Assembly: GCA_963575745.1 (NCBI GenBank)
Contig: CAUYUJ010000769.1
Coordinates: 397,501 to 432,500 of the forward strand
Source: Prorocentrum cordatum
Taxonomy: Eukaryota; Sar; Dinophyceae; Prorocentrales; Prorocentraceae
Length of the DNA stretch: 35,000 bases
Direction: 5' to 3'
Shown: positions 8,270-18,240 of the stretch, one piece after another
How the letters are laid out: each line of letters begins with the position of its first letter
Numbering within the stretch: position 1 is the first letter of the stretch
Notes under the pieces: model-generated
What the model was told of the DNA's origin: nothing
Database searches by the model: none
Seen by the model: only the letters and a program-made list of their open reading frames with translations
Position numbers and translations under genes: made by a program

Positions 8270-9275
8270 TCAGGGCGTCTCGGAGCCAGGGATTCCGAGG
8301 ATGTCTCAGGCGAAACGGGCCTGAGCACCTCGCGGACCACGTCTTGGAACCCAGTTGCGCGGACGTCTCAAGCGAAACGGGCCAGGGTACCTCAATTTAG
8401 GGCACCTCGCAGTAGCTCAGGGTTCGGATCTCAGGCAACACAGATCTGAGTGCCTCGCGATGGAGCCCAGAGTTGTGAGGATGTCTCGAGCGAAACGGGC
8501 CAGAGCACCTCGCGAGCCGCAAACCCACAGGTGTGAGTTCCGAAGATGTCTCAAGCCAAGCAGGCTAGAGAACCTCAAGTCAGGGCACCTCGGAGCCCGA
8601 GGATCCGAGGATGTCTCAAGCGAAACGAGCCTGAGCACTTCGTGCACCGCATCTTCAAGCCAGAGCTGCGAGGACGTCTCAAGCCGAACGGTCAGAGCCA
8701 CGGAGTCCGAGGATGTCTCAAGCGAAACGTGCCTGAGTACCTCGCGAACCACATCTTGGAACCCGGAGTTGTGAGGATGTCTCAGGAGGAACGGGCCAGA
8801 GCACCTCAATTCCAGGCATCTCGAAGCCTGGGGTTCTGAAGATGTTTCAAGCGAACAACGTAATGAGGATGTCACAAGTAAAACGGGACTGAGCATCCAA
8901 GTCAAGGCATCCCAGAAGCCGGGGGTGCTGATGTCTCAAGCGAAACGGGCCTGAACACCACGTGAACCGCATCTTCAACACAGAGTTGCGATGACGTCTC
9001 AAGCCAAACGGCCAGAGCCAGATAACGAGGATGTCTCAGGCGAAACGTGCCTGAAAATTTAGCGAAACAGCGAACACACAGCTTGGACCCCAGTGGTGAG
9101 GGATTCTCGAGCGAAACGGGCCAGAGCACCTCAATTCAGAGCATCTCGAAGCCTCTGGTTCCGAGGATGCCTCAGGCAAAATAGGCCTGAGTTCCTTGCG
9201 AACCACATCTTGGATTCCAGACTCGTGAGGACGTCCCAAGCGAGACGAGACTGAAGACATCTAGTCAGGGCATCT
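8270..9275. repeat. 62-bp minisatellite, left block (about 16 units)
   Basis: The anchor GATGTCTCAAGCGAAACGGG with small changes recurs at about 8309, 8368, 8480, 8548, 8613, 8676, 8714, 8778, 8869, 8932, 8994, 9030, 9102, 9165 and 9230. Between anchors, CCTGAGCACCTCGCG and CCACATCTTGGAACCC alternate with CCTCAAGTCAGGGCA, hinting at a roughly 120-bp two-part unit. Three overlapping plus frames and two minus frames remain open and look unrelated to a true gene. Confidence 0.9.
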
Positions 9276-9705
9276 TGCATCCTGATAGTGGGCCATGGGG
9301 CGCACCCACCTCTTTCGAGAGTGACCCCTCCCTGGCACCTCCCGGGCAACGCCGTTGGGGTTTGCCGGGATCGCCCGAATCTGCCCCGGGCGACCTGGGC
9401 ATTGGGGCTCAGGTGCAGTGTCCCCCTCGCCAGCCAATGCAAGCCCTGGATGGGGCCCAAACAGCCCCAAAAGCCAACCGAAGTGGCTAGCGAGGACCAT
9501 ACGGCTCCGAAACACACCTCCACCCCGTAAAACGAACGGACCGTTCGAGACATCCTCGCAATCTGGGCGCGAACGGTCCAGTGGCACATCCTTCGTCAGC
9601 AGAGCACCAGCCCGCATCACCAGGCACGATCGAGCCCCGTCCAGCCATGGCGACGAGAAGTGTCCTGGGAGCATTGACAACAAGAGCCTTTGCCTGGGCG
9701 GCACC
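9276..9705. other. 430-bp unrelated segment interrupting the 62-bp array
   Basis: Sequence from about 9276 to 9705 lacks the repeat anchor, yet the same array resumes at 9715. It contains a perfect odd-centred palindrome, CGAACGGACCGTTCG (9533-9547), with a second CGAACGGTCC at about 9570. Terminal repeats and a target duplication are not evident. It may be an insertion or unexpanded ancestral sequence. Confidence 0.6.
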
Positions 9706-9714
9706 TCGAAGCCT

Positions 9715-9960
9715 GGCGCAGCGATGATGTCTCAAGCGAAAAGGGCAAGGCAACCTCAGGTTACGGTACCCCCGAGCCCAAAGGCTTTGAGCATGTTTCA
9801 GGCGATATGGGCCAGAACACCTCTCGCGTAGCGTCTGGGAGCCCAGGTGTGCGAGGATGTCTCAAGCGAAACGGGCCAGACCATCTCAAATCTGGTCGTC
9901 TCGGGACGCGGACTTGTGAGGATGCCTCATGCGGGACAGACCGAACCACCTCAGCATGTT
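9715..9960. repeat. 62-bp minisatellite, right block (4 units)
   Basis: The anchors are GATGTCTCAAGCGAAAAGGG (about 9726), CATGTTTCAGGCGATATGGG (about 9791), GATGTCTCAAGCGAAACGGG (about 9856) and GATGCCTCATGCGGGACAGA (about 9920). Spacing stays at 62-65 bp, so the block belongs to the array at 8270-9275. Confidence 0.9.
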
Positions 9961-10054
9961 GCCAATGTCTCTTACATCCGCGGGCTCCCGCGGGCTCCCA
10001 ACGGGAGCGAAGCCCCCCACCCTCGACCCTCTTCGTCCCACACTCGCTCCCCCT

Positions 10055-10400
10055 CCCACCCTCGACCATCCTCCCTTCCCCGATCCTCCTGTTCCGCGTC
10101 CCTCACCCTAATTTCGATTCTCGTAATCTCATGTTCTCGTTTCTCCGTTCCTGCTCCGTTTCTCCACGCCTGCTCCGCGTTCCCGGCCCCAGTGTCGTTT
10201 TCTCGTTGTCCCCGCCCCTGCTCCCGTTGACTTCGTTCCGGTTCCGCGTCCCCCACACCAATTGTGTTTTCTCGGTCTCTCCGCCCCAGTTCCGCGCCCC
10301 CCGCCCCAATTTCGTGGTTTCGTTTCTTCGTTTTCTCCGCCCCAGCTTCGGTTTCTCCACCCCTGTTCCGCGTCTCCCACCTCCACGCCAGCCTCATGCT
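10055..10400. repeat. Degenerate GGAGAAACG minisatellite (reverse orientation)
   Basis: TTTTCTCCGCCCCAG, TTCCGCG, CCCCAATTTCGT and TTCTCCACGCCTGCTCCGCG recur every 30-40 bp. Read on the minus strand these are the GGGGCGGAGAAAACG and GGAGCAGG phrases of 6095-6470. Confidence 0.75.
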
Positions 10401-10529
10401 ATTGCTCCATGCCGCTTCGGGCAAATCCTTCTGCCCCAGCGCATTGCTTTGCCTTGGGGCAGAAGAACTGACGTGGAAACTTCTCGCGGGAAAAAAGCAC
10501 ACACACAAAAAAAAAAAACACAAAACAAC

Positions 10530-10672
10530 ACAACAGACTGTGTGTGTTTTTTGTATGTTTTTCCCCACAGAATGTGTGTGTTTCCCTCAGTGTGTTTTTT
10601 CCCACAGTGTTTGTTTTTGTTCTCCCACAGACTGTGTGTTGTTTCCCACAGTGTGTTTTTGTTCCCACAATC
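10530..10672. repeat. CCCACAGTGTGTTTTTG short tandem repeat
   Basis: Variants of CCCACAG(A/T)(C/A/G)TGTGTGTTT recur about six times at 20-28-bp spacing. The A-rich tract at 10498-10530 precedes it. The short open frames rich in Cys, Phe and Val are repeat products. Confidence 0.8.
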
Positions 10673-11370
10673 CGTTCGAGACGCGTCGTCCTGGAGTGCC
10701 CCGGCCTGGGTCGCCCGGCCGGTGGCGGGGGGCACGAGTCCGTTCCTGCCCGCGGAGGCTCGTGGAAGGTCGGCGGGGACCGACCGACAGGAGTGAACCT
10801 GTGCCCATCGGGGAGGAGGTCCACGCCTGTGCACAGGACAGTTTTTACTACATAGGATGTTTCAAAATATAGGATTTGTAATACATGATGAATGTATGAA
10901 TAAATTGATGCATGAACTCATCATTGTTTTTAATACTGAATCCACGCATGTTTAATACATGATCCGCACGCGCGGAGCACGTATTAAAAACGGCACTGTA
11001 CCTGGGGTGTCCATTCAACAGCCTGGTGCGACGAACAGGCAATCGCAAGCGTGACCTCTAGCTGTCCTCCATTCCTCATGTGAGCTCAAGAATAATAAAA
11101 CTACCCTCCTTGGGGCGGAGAGTGCTTCGGCGGCCCAAGGTCGGCCGACGATGACGACGACCGACGACGACGACGAAAAAAATCCCTTGGGTGAAGAATG
11201 AGAAATCTCTCGCCGCCGAGAGCGCTATTCCCCGCCCCACGAAATGACGGGGCTCACGTTACCAAGAGCTCCATACCACGAGCGCATGCCAACGGCAAAC
11301 GCTGCACTCCTTGTCTTACCCTATTGGTCGAGTCCTGTTTGTGATAAATGAGGCTCCCGCTTGCTCACAT
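10673..11370. other. Single-copy region with an AT-rich patch
   Basis: 10856-10990 is strikingly AT-rich for this window, with TTAATACATGAT or TAATACATGATG twice (about 10877 and 10949). 11137-11178 holds a short GAC-type tract. 11323 has an ATTGG (reverse CCAAT) pentamer. None of this makes a promoter call secure. Confidence 0.35.
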
Positions 11371-11706
11371 TCATTGAGCATGAACTCGTGCAACGTATGC
11401 CGCGTTCGTCTTACATGACCGCGGGTGCAGCGCGCGTGCCGACGCCAATAGAACATCGAAGCCATGCAGTTGAGCATCGACGTAGAATAGGGGATACGAC
11501 TTGATGAGGTCGGACATCGAAGTGTTTGATGAAGTGATGAATCGATGCAACGAACGGCGTTTCTTTCTTATGTACGGAATCGTAGGCTCTGTATCAGCGA
11601 GATGTGTTGCATGCATCGTCAACTGCGGTATGACATTTTCCATGTGCTTGATCGCCACCACCACTTCACAACGGACCACGTTTTGCAAGCCGACTGCACA
11701 AGACAT
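11371..11706 (-). CDS. Candidate hypothetical ORF (111 codons), low confidence
   Basis: This ATG-initiated frame lies in single-copy DNA without repeats. The predicted protein has ordinary mixed composition: a Val/Ile-rich N-terminal third (NVVRCEVVVAIKHMENVIPQ), a basic middle (IRKKRRSLHRF) and a hydrophobic patch (SYPLFYVDAQLHGFDVLLAS). I recognise no domain, signal peptide or catalytic motif. An in-frame TGA lies just upstream of the ATG, so this would be the natural start if real. Third-position GC is only moderate, so codon bias gives little support. A plus-strand frame (11501-11764) overlaps it and is equally plausible. It could also be an exon or chance. Confidence 0.15.
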   Translation of the reverse strand: MSCAVGLQNVVRCEVVVAIKHMENVIPQLTMHATHLADTEPTIPYIRKKRRSLHRFITSSNTSMSDLIKSYPLFYVDAQLHGFDVLLASARALHPRSCKTNAAYVARVHAQ

Positions 11707-12204
11707 CCTTCACGTTTTAAGTGTGTTCTCTTGGACAGGCGAGAGGCAAATTGACCTGACTTGACTGTACTCAAAAAGAAGCGTTGCACCAGGTCCCCTT
11801 CGTTGCACAAGATGGTCGAGCACCCGATCAACTGCTACCCTAATCAACTTTCGGCGCACCTTGCATCACAACCACCGTGCCCCGAAGCACGAATTGGAGC
11901 GTCCTCAAGTCCCTCGGGTTCTCCGTCCTCAATCCTGAGGACTGTGGCCCCCGACAAACAAGCTTGATCTGAAGCGGCCAGGGAGCCACAAACCGGAATG
12001 ACATGACATCGGCAGGCCCAAGACCTCCCCCCACAGCGTCCTAGTCCTCATCGCTCGCCGTAGTCATTCTCCCTCCCCTCCCTCATGCGCGCCTGGACGA
12101 CGGAAAGCCAGTCGCACTCAAAGGAGCGAGGCAAGCGGAGGACGAACGTCTTCCGCTGCCTCAAAAACCTCCATCTTCCACGAATCATGTAGATCAACTC
12201 TTCT
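11707..12204. other. Single-copy spacer
   Basis: It has mixed composition, only short overlapping open frames, and no match elsewhere in the window. Confidence 0.3.
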
Positions 12205-12410
12205 GGACACCCGAAACGGGTACGGAAAAACATGGGCACCATGCCCAACGACACTTGTTGTCCAACACCGACAGCTTCCGCTGCTGGGCAAACGGCCGTC
12301 TGTCTCAAACGGATAACATCCGCAAGGACACCGACACCATATCCAATTGAAATTGAACAGGAACTGCTGCCGGTCTTCGCACCCATTCTCTATCAACACG
12401 GTCAAATCGC
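12205..12410. mobile_element. Foldback element family B, copy 1
   Basis: The left end GGACACCCGAAACGGGTACG pairs loosely with the right end, which includes CACCCATTCTCTATCAACACG. Internal landmarks match copy B2: CATGGGCACCATGCCCAAC, TTGTTGTCC, GACAGCTTCCGCTGCTGGGC, GTCTGTCTCAAACGG and CAGGAACTGCTG. The central palindrome is degraded here (ACAGCTTCCGCTGC). It is about 206 bp, non-coding. Confidence 0.7.
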
Positions 12411-12536
12411 ATAGCAAGGCTGCGCGGTAAGGATACGTGGTTTTCCAACGGGGTTGGCCGGCGCAAGTCGCCAAGGATGGGCCGAGGGGGCAGGGATGCA
12501 CTGGTAACCTTGTCAAAATCGCTCATCCATACTTTT

Positions 12537-12743
12537 GGACGCCCGAAATGGGCACGGAAACAATGGGCACAATGCCCAACAGCAAATGTTGTCCCGAACC
12601 AACAGCGGCCGCTGTTTGGCAGGCAGCCTTCTGTCTCAAAGGGACACAATCCGCGCATACGCCGACGGCGAATCCTGTTCAAAATGAACCAGAACTGCTG
12701 TCGGTCTGTGTACCCATTCTTTCCGTACCCATGTCGGTCGTCC
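12537..12743. mobile_element. Foldback element family B, copy 2 (best preserved)
   Basis: The left terminus (GGACGCCCGAAATGGGCACG, continuing to about 12572) is the inverted match of the right terminus (GTACCCATGTCGGTCGTCC at 12725-12743), giving terminal inverted repeats of about 35 bp. The centre is a perfect 16-bp palindrome, AACAGCGGCCGCTGTT (12601-12616). It has no coding capacity. Sister copies lie at 12205-12410, 21133-21345 and 2480-2690. Right-hand sequence of B1 (GTCAAATCGC) resembles sequence just left of B2 (GTCAAAATCGC). Confidence 0.8.
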
Positions 12744-12774
12744 CGAATACTGTGCGACCCGACTGTACCCATGC

Positions 12775-12920
12775 GTCGGAAGAAGTAGGTAGAAACATGA
12801 AGTAGGAAGGCGGATAGAGTAGATTGGGTTCGGGCCCGCCCAGACAGTAACAAGACGCAGCAGAAGCACATCGGCTCTTGAAGTAGGAAGGCGCTTGAAG
12901 TAGATGGGGTTCTGGGAATC
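12775..12920. repeat. Two copies of a 36-bp GAAGTAGGAAGGCG unit
   Basis: TGAAGTAGGAAGGCG then AGTAGATTGGGTTC (about 12799-12832) recurs as TGAAGTAGGAAGGCG then AGTAGATGGGGTTC (about 12880-12914). Shortly after, at about 12940-12960, GACCGATGGGTACCCATTCC contains a 10-bp palindrome and resembles a lone family B terminus. Confidence 0.65.
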
Positions 12921-13038
12921 CAAAAATACCTACTTTCAACGACCGATGGGTACCCATTCCGATTGTGTCGAGCACTGGCGCGAAATCCCGCAAACGAGAG
13001 GGGGGGGGCACGGGCGAACCCCTGACCACGCGACTGGC

Positions 13039-13159
13039 CATCGCTCGGACGTCCATTCCCTGTGCTTTTTCCGGCTTCGTGCGTGGTTTTTTTCGTCAAA
13101 TGATCAAGGATGCTCCTCGATGGTCCTCGCCGAGAAAAAATGCACACGTCCGAGCGATG
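13039..13159. mobile_element. Foldback (MITE-like) element family A, copy 2
   Basis: The left end CATCGCTCGGACGT and right end ACGTCCGAGCGATG are perfect 14-bp inverted repeats, 121 bp end to end. The interior matches A1: CGTGCGTGGTTTTT, ATGATCAAGGATGCTCCTCG, then CCTCGCCGAGAAAA. It is the best preserved copy of the family and has no coding capacity. Confidence 0.8.
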
Positions 13160-13850
13160 CCAAGGCGAGGGCCGAGCGCTGAGCAGACGCGCGGCCCCGC
13201 GCGCGTCTCCGGCGCTCTCGCCACGGCCAGCCTCGTCCTGCGTGCGCACCCGGCGGGCTCGTGCCGTGAGGGCCCTGGTGCTGGTCTCGGACGCCGCGTG
13301 GATTCGTTCCACCTTGGAGCGGCCGGCGGCTTCTCGATCGCCATCTCGACTCGGCGGCGTTCAGCCTTGAACGCCTGCGGCGAAGCCGCCGCCGCGCCGA
13401 TAGGACACAAAGCTGCCGCACCCAGCTTCCAGGCACGGCAGAGCGCACCCCCTGCCCAAAAAAAACAAATTGCACAACCACTCCTCGACCTCCCTCCTCA
13501 TCCTCCTCCCTCCTCCCTCGTCTCCCTCCCCCTTTATCCACATCCTCCTATCCTCCTGCCATCCCTGGACGCCACGCCCTCCCCCCCGCGGCAGCCTTCT
13601 GGTGCCGCGCACGTTCCAATGCTGCGCGTTGGAGGAGTCGAGCTCCTTCGCGCAAGGGTCGACGATGCGCTTGGCCGCCGCCGAGGGGAAGCCATCTGGC
13701 GGGTTTCCCGGCAGCGCAGCGGCCAGCGGGGGAGGGGGGCTCGGGCGGGGCTGGGAGGCGATGTCCTGCGATGTCCCAGTCGCCACAGTCCATGAGCCTC
13801 ACGACACTCCCACAGAGTTCAGGGGATGTCCGACGACCCAGGGAGGGGGA
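13160..13850. other. GC-rich single-copy region with a short CT-rich patch
   Basis: The sequence is rich in CGCC and GCCGCC and has many overlapping open frames on both strands. A CT-rich patch lies at about 13480-13560. No motif was recognised in any frame, so no gene is called. Confidence 0.3.
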
Positions 13851-14100
13851 CGGCGTCGAGATGGGGGAGGGGACGCGAGAGGGTGGGTGGGTGGAGAAGT
13901 GGGTGGAGAGGTGGATGGGATGGGGGGGTGTGAGGGTTGGGGGGAGAAGGCGTTGGCAGGAGTGAGGGGATAGGTCGGGAGCGAGGAGGCGTTGGGAAGA
14001 GGGAGGGGGGAGGGAGGAGTGAGGGCAATGAGCGAGGTGGGAGGGTGCATTTAGGGAAGGGGGGGAGACCTCCCCATTAAACCCCCCCTAAGAGGCAAAC
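13851..14100. repeat. G-rich GGGTGGAG-type repeat
   Basis: Runs such as GGGTGGGTGGAGAAGTGGG and GAGGGGGGAGGGAGGAG occupy this stretch. Closely spaced runs of three or more Gs could form G-quadruplexes on the plus strand. The derived proline-rich minus frames are repeat products. Confidence 0.65.
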
Positions 14101-14109
14101 CCCGCGCCC

Positions 14110-14460
14110 TCGTCTTTGTCCTCGCCGTCCTCATCCCCGTGCTACTCTGACTACTACTCTCTCCTCCCCGCCTCTCCTCCTCGTCAACCTCCTCCTGCTC
14201 ATCTGCCTCCGCCGCCGACTCATCTGCCTCTCATCCAACTCGTTATCTTCCTCCTCCTCCTCCTCCTCCTCCTCCTCCTCCTCCTCCTCCTCCCTCCGTT
14301 CCCACCCATCTGCCTCCGCCTGCTCGTCACCGCGGATCTCGTCCTCATCATCCCAGTCCTCCTCCCCTCCTGGTCTGTCGCCGCCGCTGCCGCCGCCGTC
14401 GTCGTCGTCGGCGGCGGCGTCTTCCTCCTCCTCCGCCTCCTCCAGCTTTTCTCCCACATA
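14110..14460. repeat. CTC-rich tract with CATCTGCCTCCGCC variants
   Basis: A degenerate CTC/CTCATC repeat has a pure CTC core at 14250-14292 and a CGC/GTC-rich stretch at 14385-14415. Open frames yield poly-Glu/Arg on minus or poly-Leu/Ser on plus. Confidence 0.85.
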
Positions 14461-14984
14461 CTTCTTGTCCTGCTCGCGCATAGGGTCCCGAAAAGTGTTC
14501 CTTTAATACTGCTGTTTTTATGTGAAGCGATTATTGTGCTTCGAGATGGTGCTCCCGCTGCAGCGTTGGCTTCGTCTTAGGATCAACGCTATTATCCCGT
14601 TGTTTACAATGGCGCTCTCGCCCCAACGCGGGCCAGAACCCCGGACCGGAGTCCTCCCGCTCTCGACCATTGAGTCACCCATACTCCGCATTCCACTGGT
14701 CCGCCTGCTCCTCCCGCTCCTCCTGCTCCTGCTACTGCTCCTGCTGCTCACTCCTCGTCCTGTTCCTCCTGCTCATCGTCCTGCTCATCCACCACCCGCT
14801 CCTCCTCCTCCAGTGTGCACAGCTCCCCATCTCTGACTGCGCACAAGATGACAAGAGTCCTTGTGAGAGTTCCAGGTCCGCCATGGCAACCGTCGGTGGA
14901 TAGAAACAAGTCAGCGCAACGGGAAGGAATGGATGGGAGAGATAGGATGTCAGACTTTGCGTAAGCGCGCCTAGCTTGTTCCAC
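14461..14984. other. Spacer with a short CTCCTG tract
   Basis: 14461-14700 and 14816-14984 are single-copy with no recognised feature. 14702-14812 is a degenerate CTG/CTC repeat. Confidence 0.4.
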
Positions 14985-15555
14985 GCCCTTCTCCTCCTCC
15001 TCCCCCTCCTTTTTCCCCTCCTCCTCCTTCTCCGCTCCCCCTCCCCTCCTCCTCCTCCTCCTCTTCCTCCTCCTCCTCCTCCGCCTCCTCCTCCTCTTCC
15101 TCCTCCTCCTCCTCCTCCTCCTCCTCCTCCTACCGCCTCCTCATGCCCAATGCGGCGACACCCTTGTCCTCACCTTCCCCTCGTCGTCGTCGTCCTCCTC
15201 CTCCTCCTCCTCTTCCTCCTCCTCCTTCTCCTCCTCCTCCTCATCTCCGCCTCCGCCTCCGCCTCCCCCCCCCCCGGCCCCTTCCTCCTCCTCATCCTCC
15301 TCCTGCTCCTCCTCCTCCTCCTCATCATCATCCTCCTCCTCATCATCATCCTGCCCCCCCCCGCACACTGCTTCTCCTCCTCCTCCTCTTCCTCCTCCTC
15401 CTCCTCCTCCTCCTTCGCCTCCTCCTCCTCCTCCTCCTCCTCCTCCTCCTCTTCCCCTCCTCCTCCTCCTCCTCCTCCTCCTCCTCCTCCTCCGCCTCCG
15501 CCTCCTCCTCCGCCTCCGCCTCCGACTCCGCCTCCGCCTCCGCCTCCTCCAGTTT
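14985..15555. repeat. CTC/CCGCCT/CATCAT mosaic tract
   Basis: About 570 bp of CTC repeats is broken by CCGCCT blocks (15245-15268 and 15490-15552) and CATCAT blocks (15320-15350). The overlapping 199- and 150-codon plus frames are repeat products. Confidence 0.9.
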
Positions 15556-16229
15556 TGAGGTTAGACCGGCCTTAGCTGTAAGCTGTGGCGTTTAATCCTC
15601 CTCATCCTTCTTATCCTCCTCATCCCGCACACTCACCCTCCATAACCCTCCAGCTCCCCCTCCCCTCCCCTCTCCCTCCTCCCCCCTCCGCCTCCCCTCC
15701 CCCTCGCCGACCCTGTCCCCCCCCAAAAAAAAACGGATCCCACGCGGCTGTGCAGGCGTCCTGGGACCTCCTGATTTTCTCACGACGCGGACCCCTGGAG
15801 GCCTCGGCCCATTCCACGGGGCTGGCAGGGCGCCAAGGTTCTGAGGCCGCTTAGCGGCGCCGGGTCGGCGGGCGGGACAAGCGGTCCCACCCCTGACCCC
15901 AAAAACGGCAGCAGCCAGGCGGCGCGCGCGCAGAAGACACGAGGAGTGGGCAGCGGGGAGTCTAACTTTGCTCCACCTTCGTGAATCCGAGTTTGTGCTA
16001 TCCAGGGGCCTGGCGAGGGCCCCTGGAGGCAGAAAACTGCCAAAAACCGCCCGTCGTGTTTTTGTTCATGACCCGAGGGGGGCCAGGGCCGACCACTCAT
16101 GGCGCGCGCGCGCGAAGCCGTCTGGGCGGGGGGCCGCCTGGGCCGAGTGCCGGATCCAGCAACCAAGCGTACCTCCGCACGCGCGCGCGCTACGGAGGAG
16201 GGACCACCAAATCGAATCCGAGCGCGCCG
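15556..16229. other. CT-rich then mixed GC-rich spacer
   Basis: 15600-15725 remains pyrimidine-rich (CTCATCC, CCCCTCC), followed by a C run and A run at 15716-15734. The rest is single-copy GC-rich DNA with an alternating CGCGCG patch (about 16100-16115 and 16178-16190). No gene was recognised. Confidence 0.35.
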
Positions 16230-16283
16230 AACGAGGAGGAGGAGGAGGAGGAGGAGGAGGAGGAGGAGGAGGAGGAGGAGGAT
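16230..16283. repeat. (GAG)n tract
   Basis: About 54 bp of pure GAG repeat reads as poly-Glu, Arg or Gly on plus and poly-Pro, Leu or Ser on minus. Confidence 0.95.
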
Positions 16284-17690
16284 GAGGAGGCGAGCTGGGC
16301 CCGCGCCGTGAACAGTCGCGAGCTGGACCTCCTGACACCCGCACGCCGTGACGAAATCGCGACGGACTCTCGGCCTCCAGACCGTCACCAAAATCCCTCG
16401 TGGGAAGCCGGTCCCCAGGGAATGGGTCCAGACCACTGCGGGGCCACGTTCCGCGATCCAGAATGCACGGCGAAGAATGCTCGGGCCCGTCAGTCGGCAG
16501 AGAGATCGTCGGAGCCGGGGGGCACGGCGCCCCCCGTCGCCTGCCGCCCACCCACCCTCGGGGTGCGCCGGGAAGTAGCGGCACTGCGTGGCCCCGCAGG
16601 GCTTACCCAGCGAAGGCCCTAGTTTTTGGTTATCTTCGCATGGGGGCCCGCCCCCTTTGGGCACCCCCCTCACACGTTCAGTGTGGTTTGACGCTTTTGA
16701 CAAGCGTTTTGGGGGCACCAGATGCCCCCCTTACAATGTTCTCGTGCACTGAGCGGTCCTTCTCGTAGTCGCCTCGTTTTGAGAAAGGGTTGGGCTCTGC
16801 GCCAGGCTAATTCGTCCTGGATGAATGCCTCATGGTCCTTTGGCCCGATAACGGGCTCCAGAGTCCGAAATGAGGGAAAAACAACACGATTGAAAAAAAA
16901 TCATATTGTCGGAGATTTGGGGCCCGAGGTAATGAAACCAAAAGGTAACCCTGCATAACTCCATGGACAGCTCCTGGGGTGCGTCCTAATCAGAAGTTTG
17001 AGCGAATCCAGCCGTGGCGTCATTGGCCTCCCAGGAGGCGCAACGAGGGGAAAAACAAGAAAAGGGCAGTGGTATCGGCACCTTTTAATCCTCTGACGAG
17101 GCGCCCTAACGTCTGGCAATCGGGATGGGAGAAAAATCGCGAGCGGCCATGGCGGGCCCGCACTTGAGGCCTACCACGGGATCTTCGAAGAATCAACGAG
17201 CACTCGAATCACGTCCACCACATTCTCAGAACACCAGACCGATGCAGCAAAAGAGGGCTGCCTCGGCCAGAACTGCTACAAGAACCTCTCGTGCAAACCA
17301 CACGAATCTATTGGATCGGCTACACGCAGGAGTGACCCTCGCGGGGGGACCACACCTGGGCGCGCAAGCCGCTGCTCCTGCCTCGTTTTCAGCCATCTGG
17401 GGACCTATCTGTGCCCGCACCAATATGTGCCCGCACCAAAGGTCACTCCGGCGAAAGGTCACTCTTACGCCTAGTCGATTCGAGCAGTCCCTGGTGGGCC
17501 CACAGGCAAGCCGGGACGCCTCGCCAGTGCTCGGCGCGCCGCTCACGCAGACGGGGCGCCCGCTCGCGGGCCCTCCCGCCCGAGCCGCCGCGGCCGAGCC
17601 AGGGCGGCCGCCGGATGCTGCGGCCACTGCCCGGCTGCGGGGTCCCGCGGCGGCTTCAAGGGGATGGCCTTCGACGTACTTCCGATCCCT
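16284..17690. other. Single-copy region without a recognised gene
   Basis: Overlapping frames are open on both strands, including a 312-codon minus frame ending at 15780 that crosses the GAG tract. The peptide parts outside the repeat match nothing I know. Small features: a hairpin ACGCTTTTGACAAGCGT (16692-16708), a doubled TGTGCCCGCACCAA (about 17409 and 17426) and a doubled AAGGTCACTC (about 17440 and 17455). A GC-rich patch at 17530-17640 has no clear coding signal. Confidence 0.35.
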
Positions 17691-17765
17691 CCTCTTCCTC
17701 CTCTTGCTCTTCTTCCGCCTCCGCCTCCTCCTCCTCCTCCTCCTCCTCCTCCTCTTCCGCCTCAT
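17690..17765. repeat. CTC/CTT-rich tract
   Basis: About 75 bp of CTC repeats with CTT and CGC variants. Confidence 0.85.
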
Positions 17766-17901
17766 CCAGGTTTTTTTCTAAAAAATATATGGTGAGCAGC
17801 TCCTCCCTGTCGCACCCCCAGACGTGTCGGTAGGGCGGGCCAGGCGTTCCGCCTGCGACCCCCTCACCGTTCAAGACCCTGGACATCGAAACTTGCAACC
17901 G

Positions 17902-18073
17902 TTCCACGGATGCAGGGCGGCTCGTTCTTAAAACGTGGCCCTCGCCGTAGCACCAGGCACAAATGTCTCAAAAGCTTGTGACACCTTCACGGATGGGAAA
18001 CGGGCCTCTTTCAAAATGTGGCACTCGCTTTAGCGCCGCGCAGATGCGTCTTACAAATGCGCAGCAGTGTCAA
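17902..18073. repeat. Diverged tandem duplication of about 84 bp
   Basis: TTCCACGGATG then AAACGTGGCCCTCGC then ATGTCT (17902-17970) is echoed by TTCACGGATG then AAAATGTGGCACTCGC then ATGCGTCTT (17985-18055). Identity is low to moderate. Confidence 0.55.
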
Positions 18074-18083
18074 GGATTCGTAT

Positions 18084-18240
18084 GGTTGAAGTCCCACGAA
18101 TGGTGTTCTAGCGCGGTTGAAGATTGTCGGGACGCAGCGGTCACGTCAAATCGCGGTGTTGAAGCCCCTGGAACGGTGTCCTGGCAAGATGCTGGACTGT
18201 CAGGACGCAACTGTCACGTTGATTCGCGGTTGTGAAATAC
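18084..18240. repeat. Two-plus copies of a 72-73-bp unit
   Basis: GGTTGAAGTCCCACGAATGG then GTCGGGACGC then TCACGTCAAATCGC (18084-18154) is followed by GGTGTTGAAGCCCCTGGAAC then GTCAGGACGC then TCACGTTGATTCGC (18155-18227), and a third copy begins at 18228. The period and some phrases recall the 73-bp array at 5354-5925. Confidence 0.7.

Noticed and set aside
15735-15810. Possible fourth copy of family A, from a SRRGP-like translation
   Set aside because: The DNA does not contain the CATCGCTCGG termini or the CTCCTCGAT core; the peptide resemblance is too short.
15780-16718. 312-codon minus-strand open frame
   Set aside because: Codon bias outside the GAG tract is only modest, the middle is repeat-derived, and no motif is recognised.
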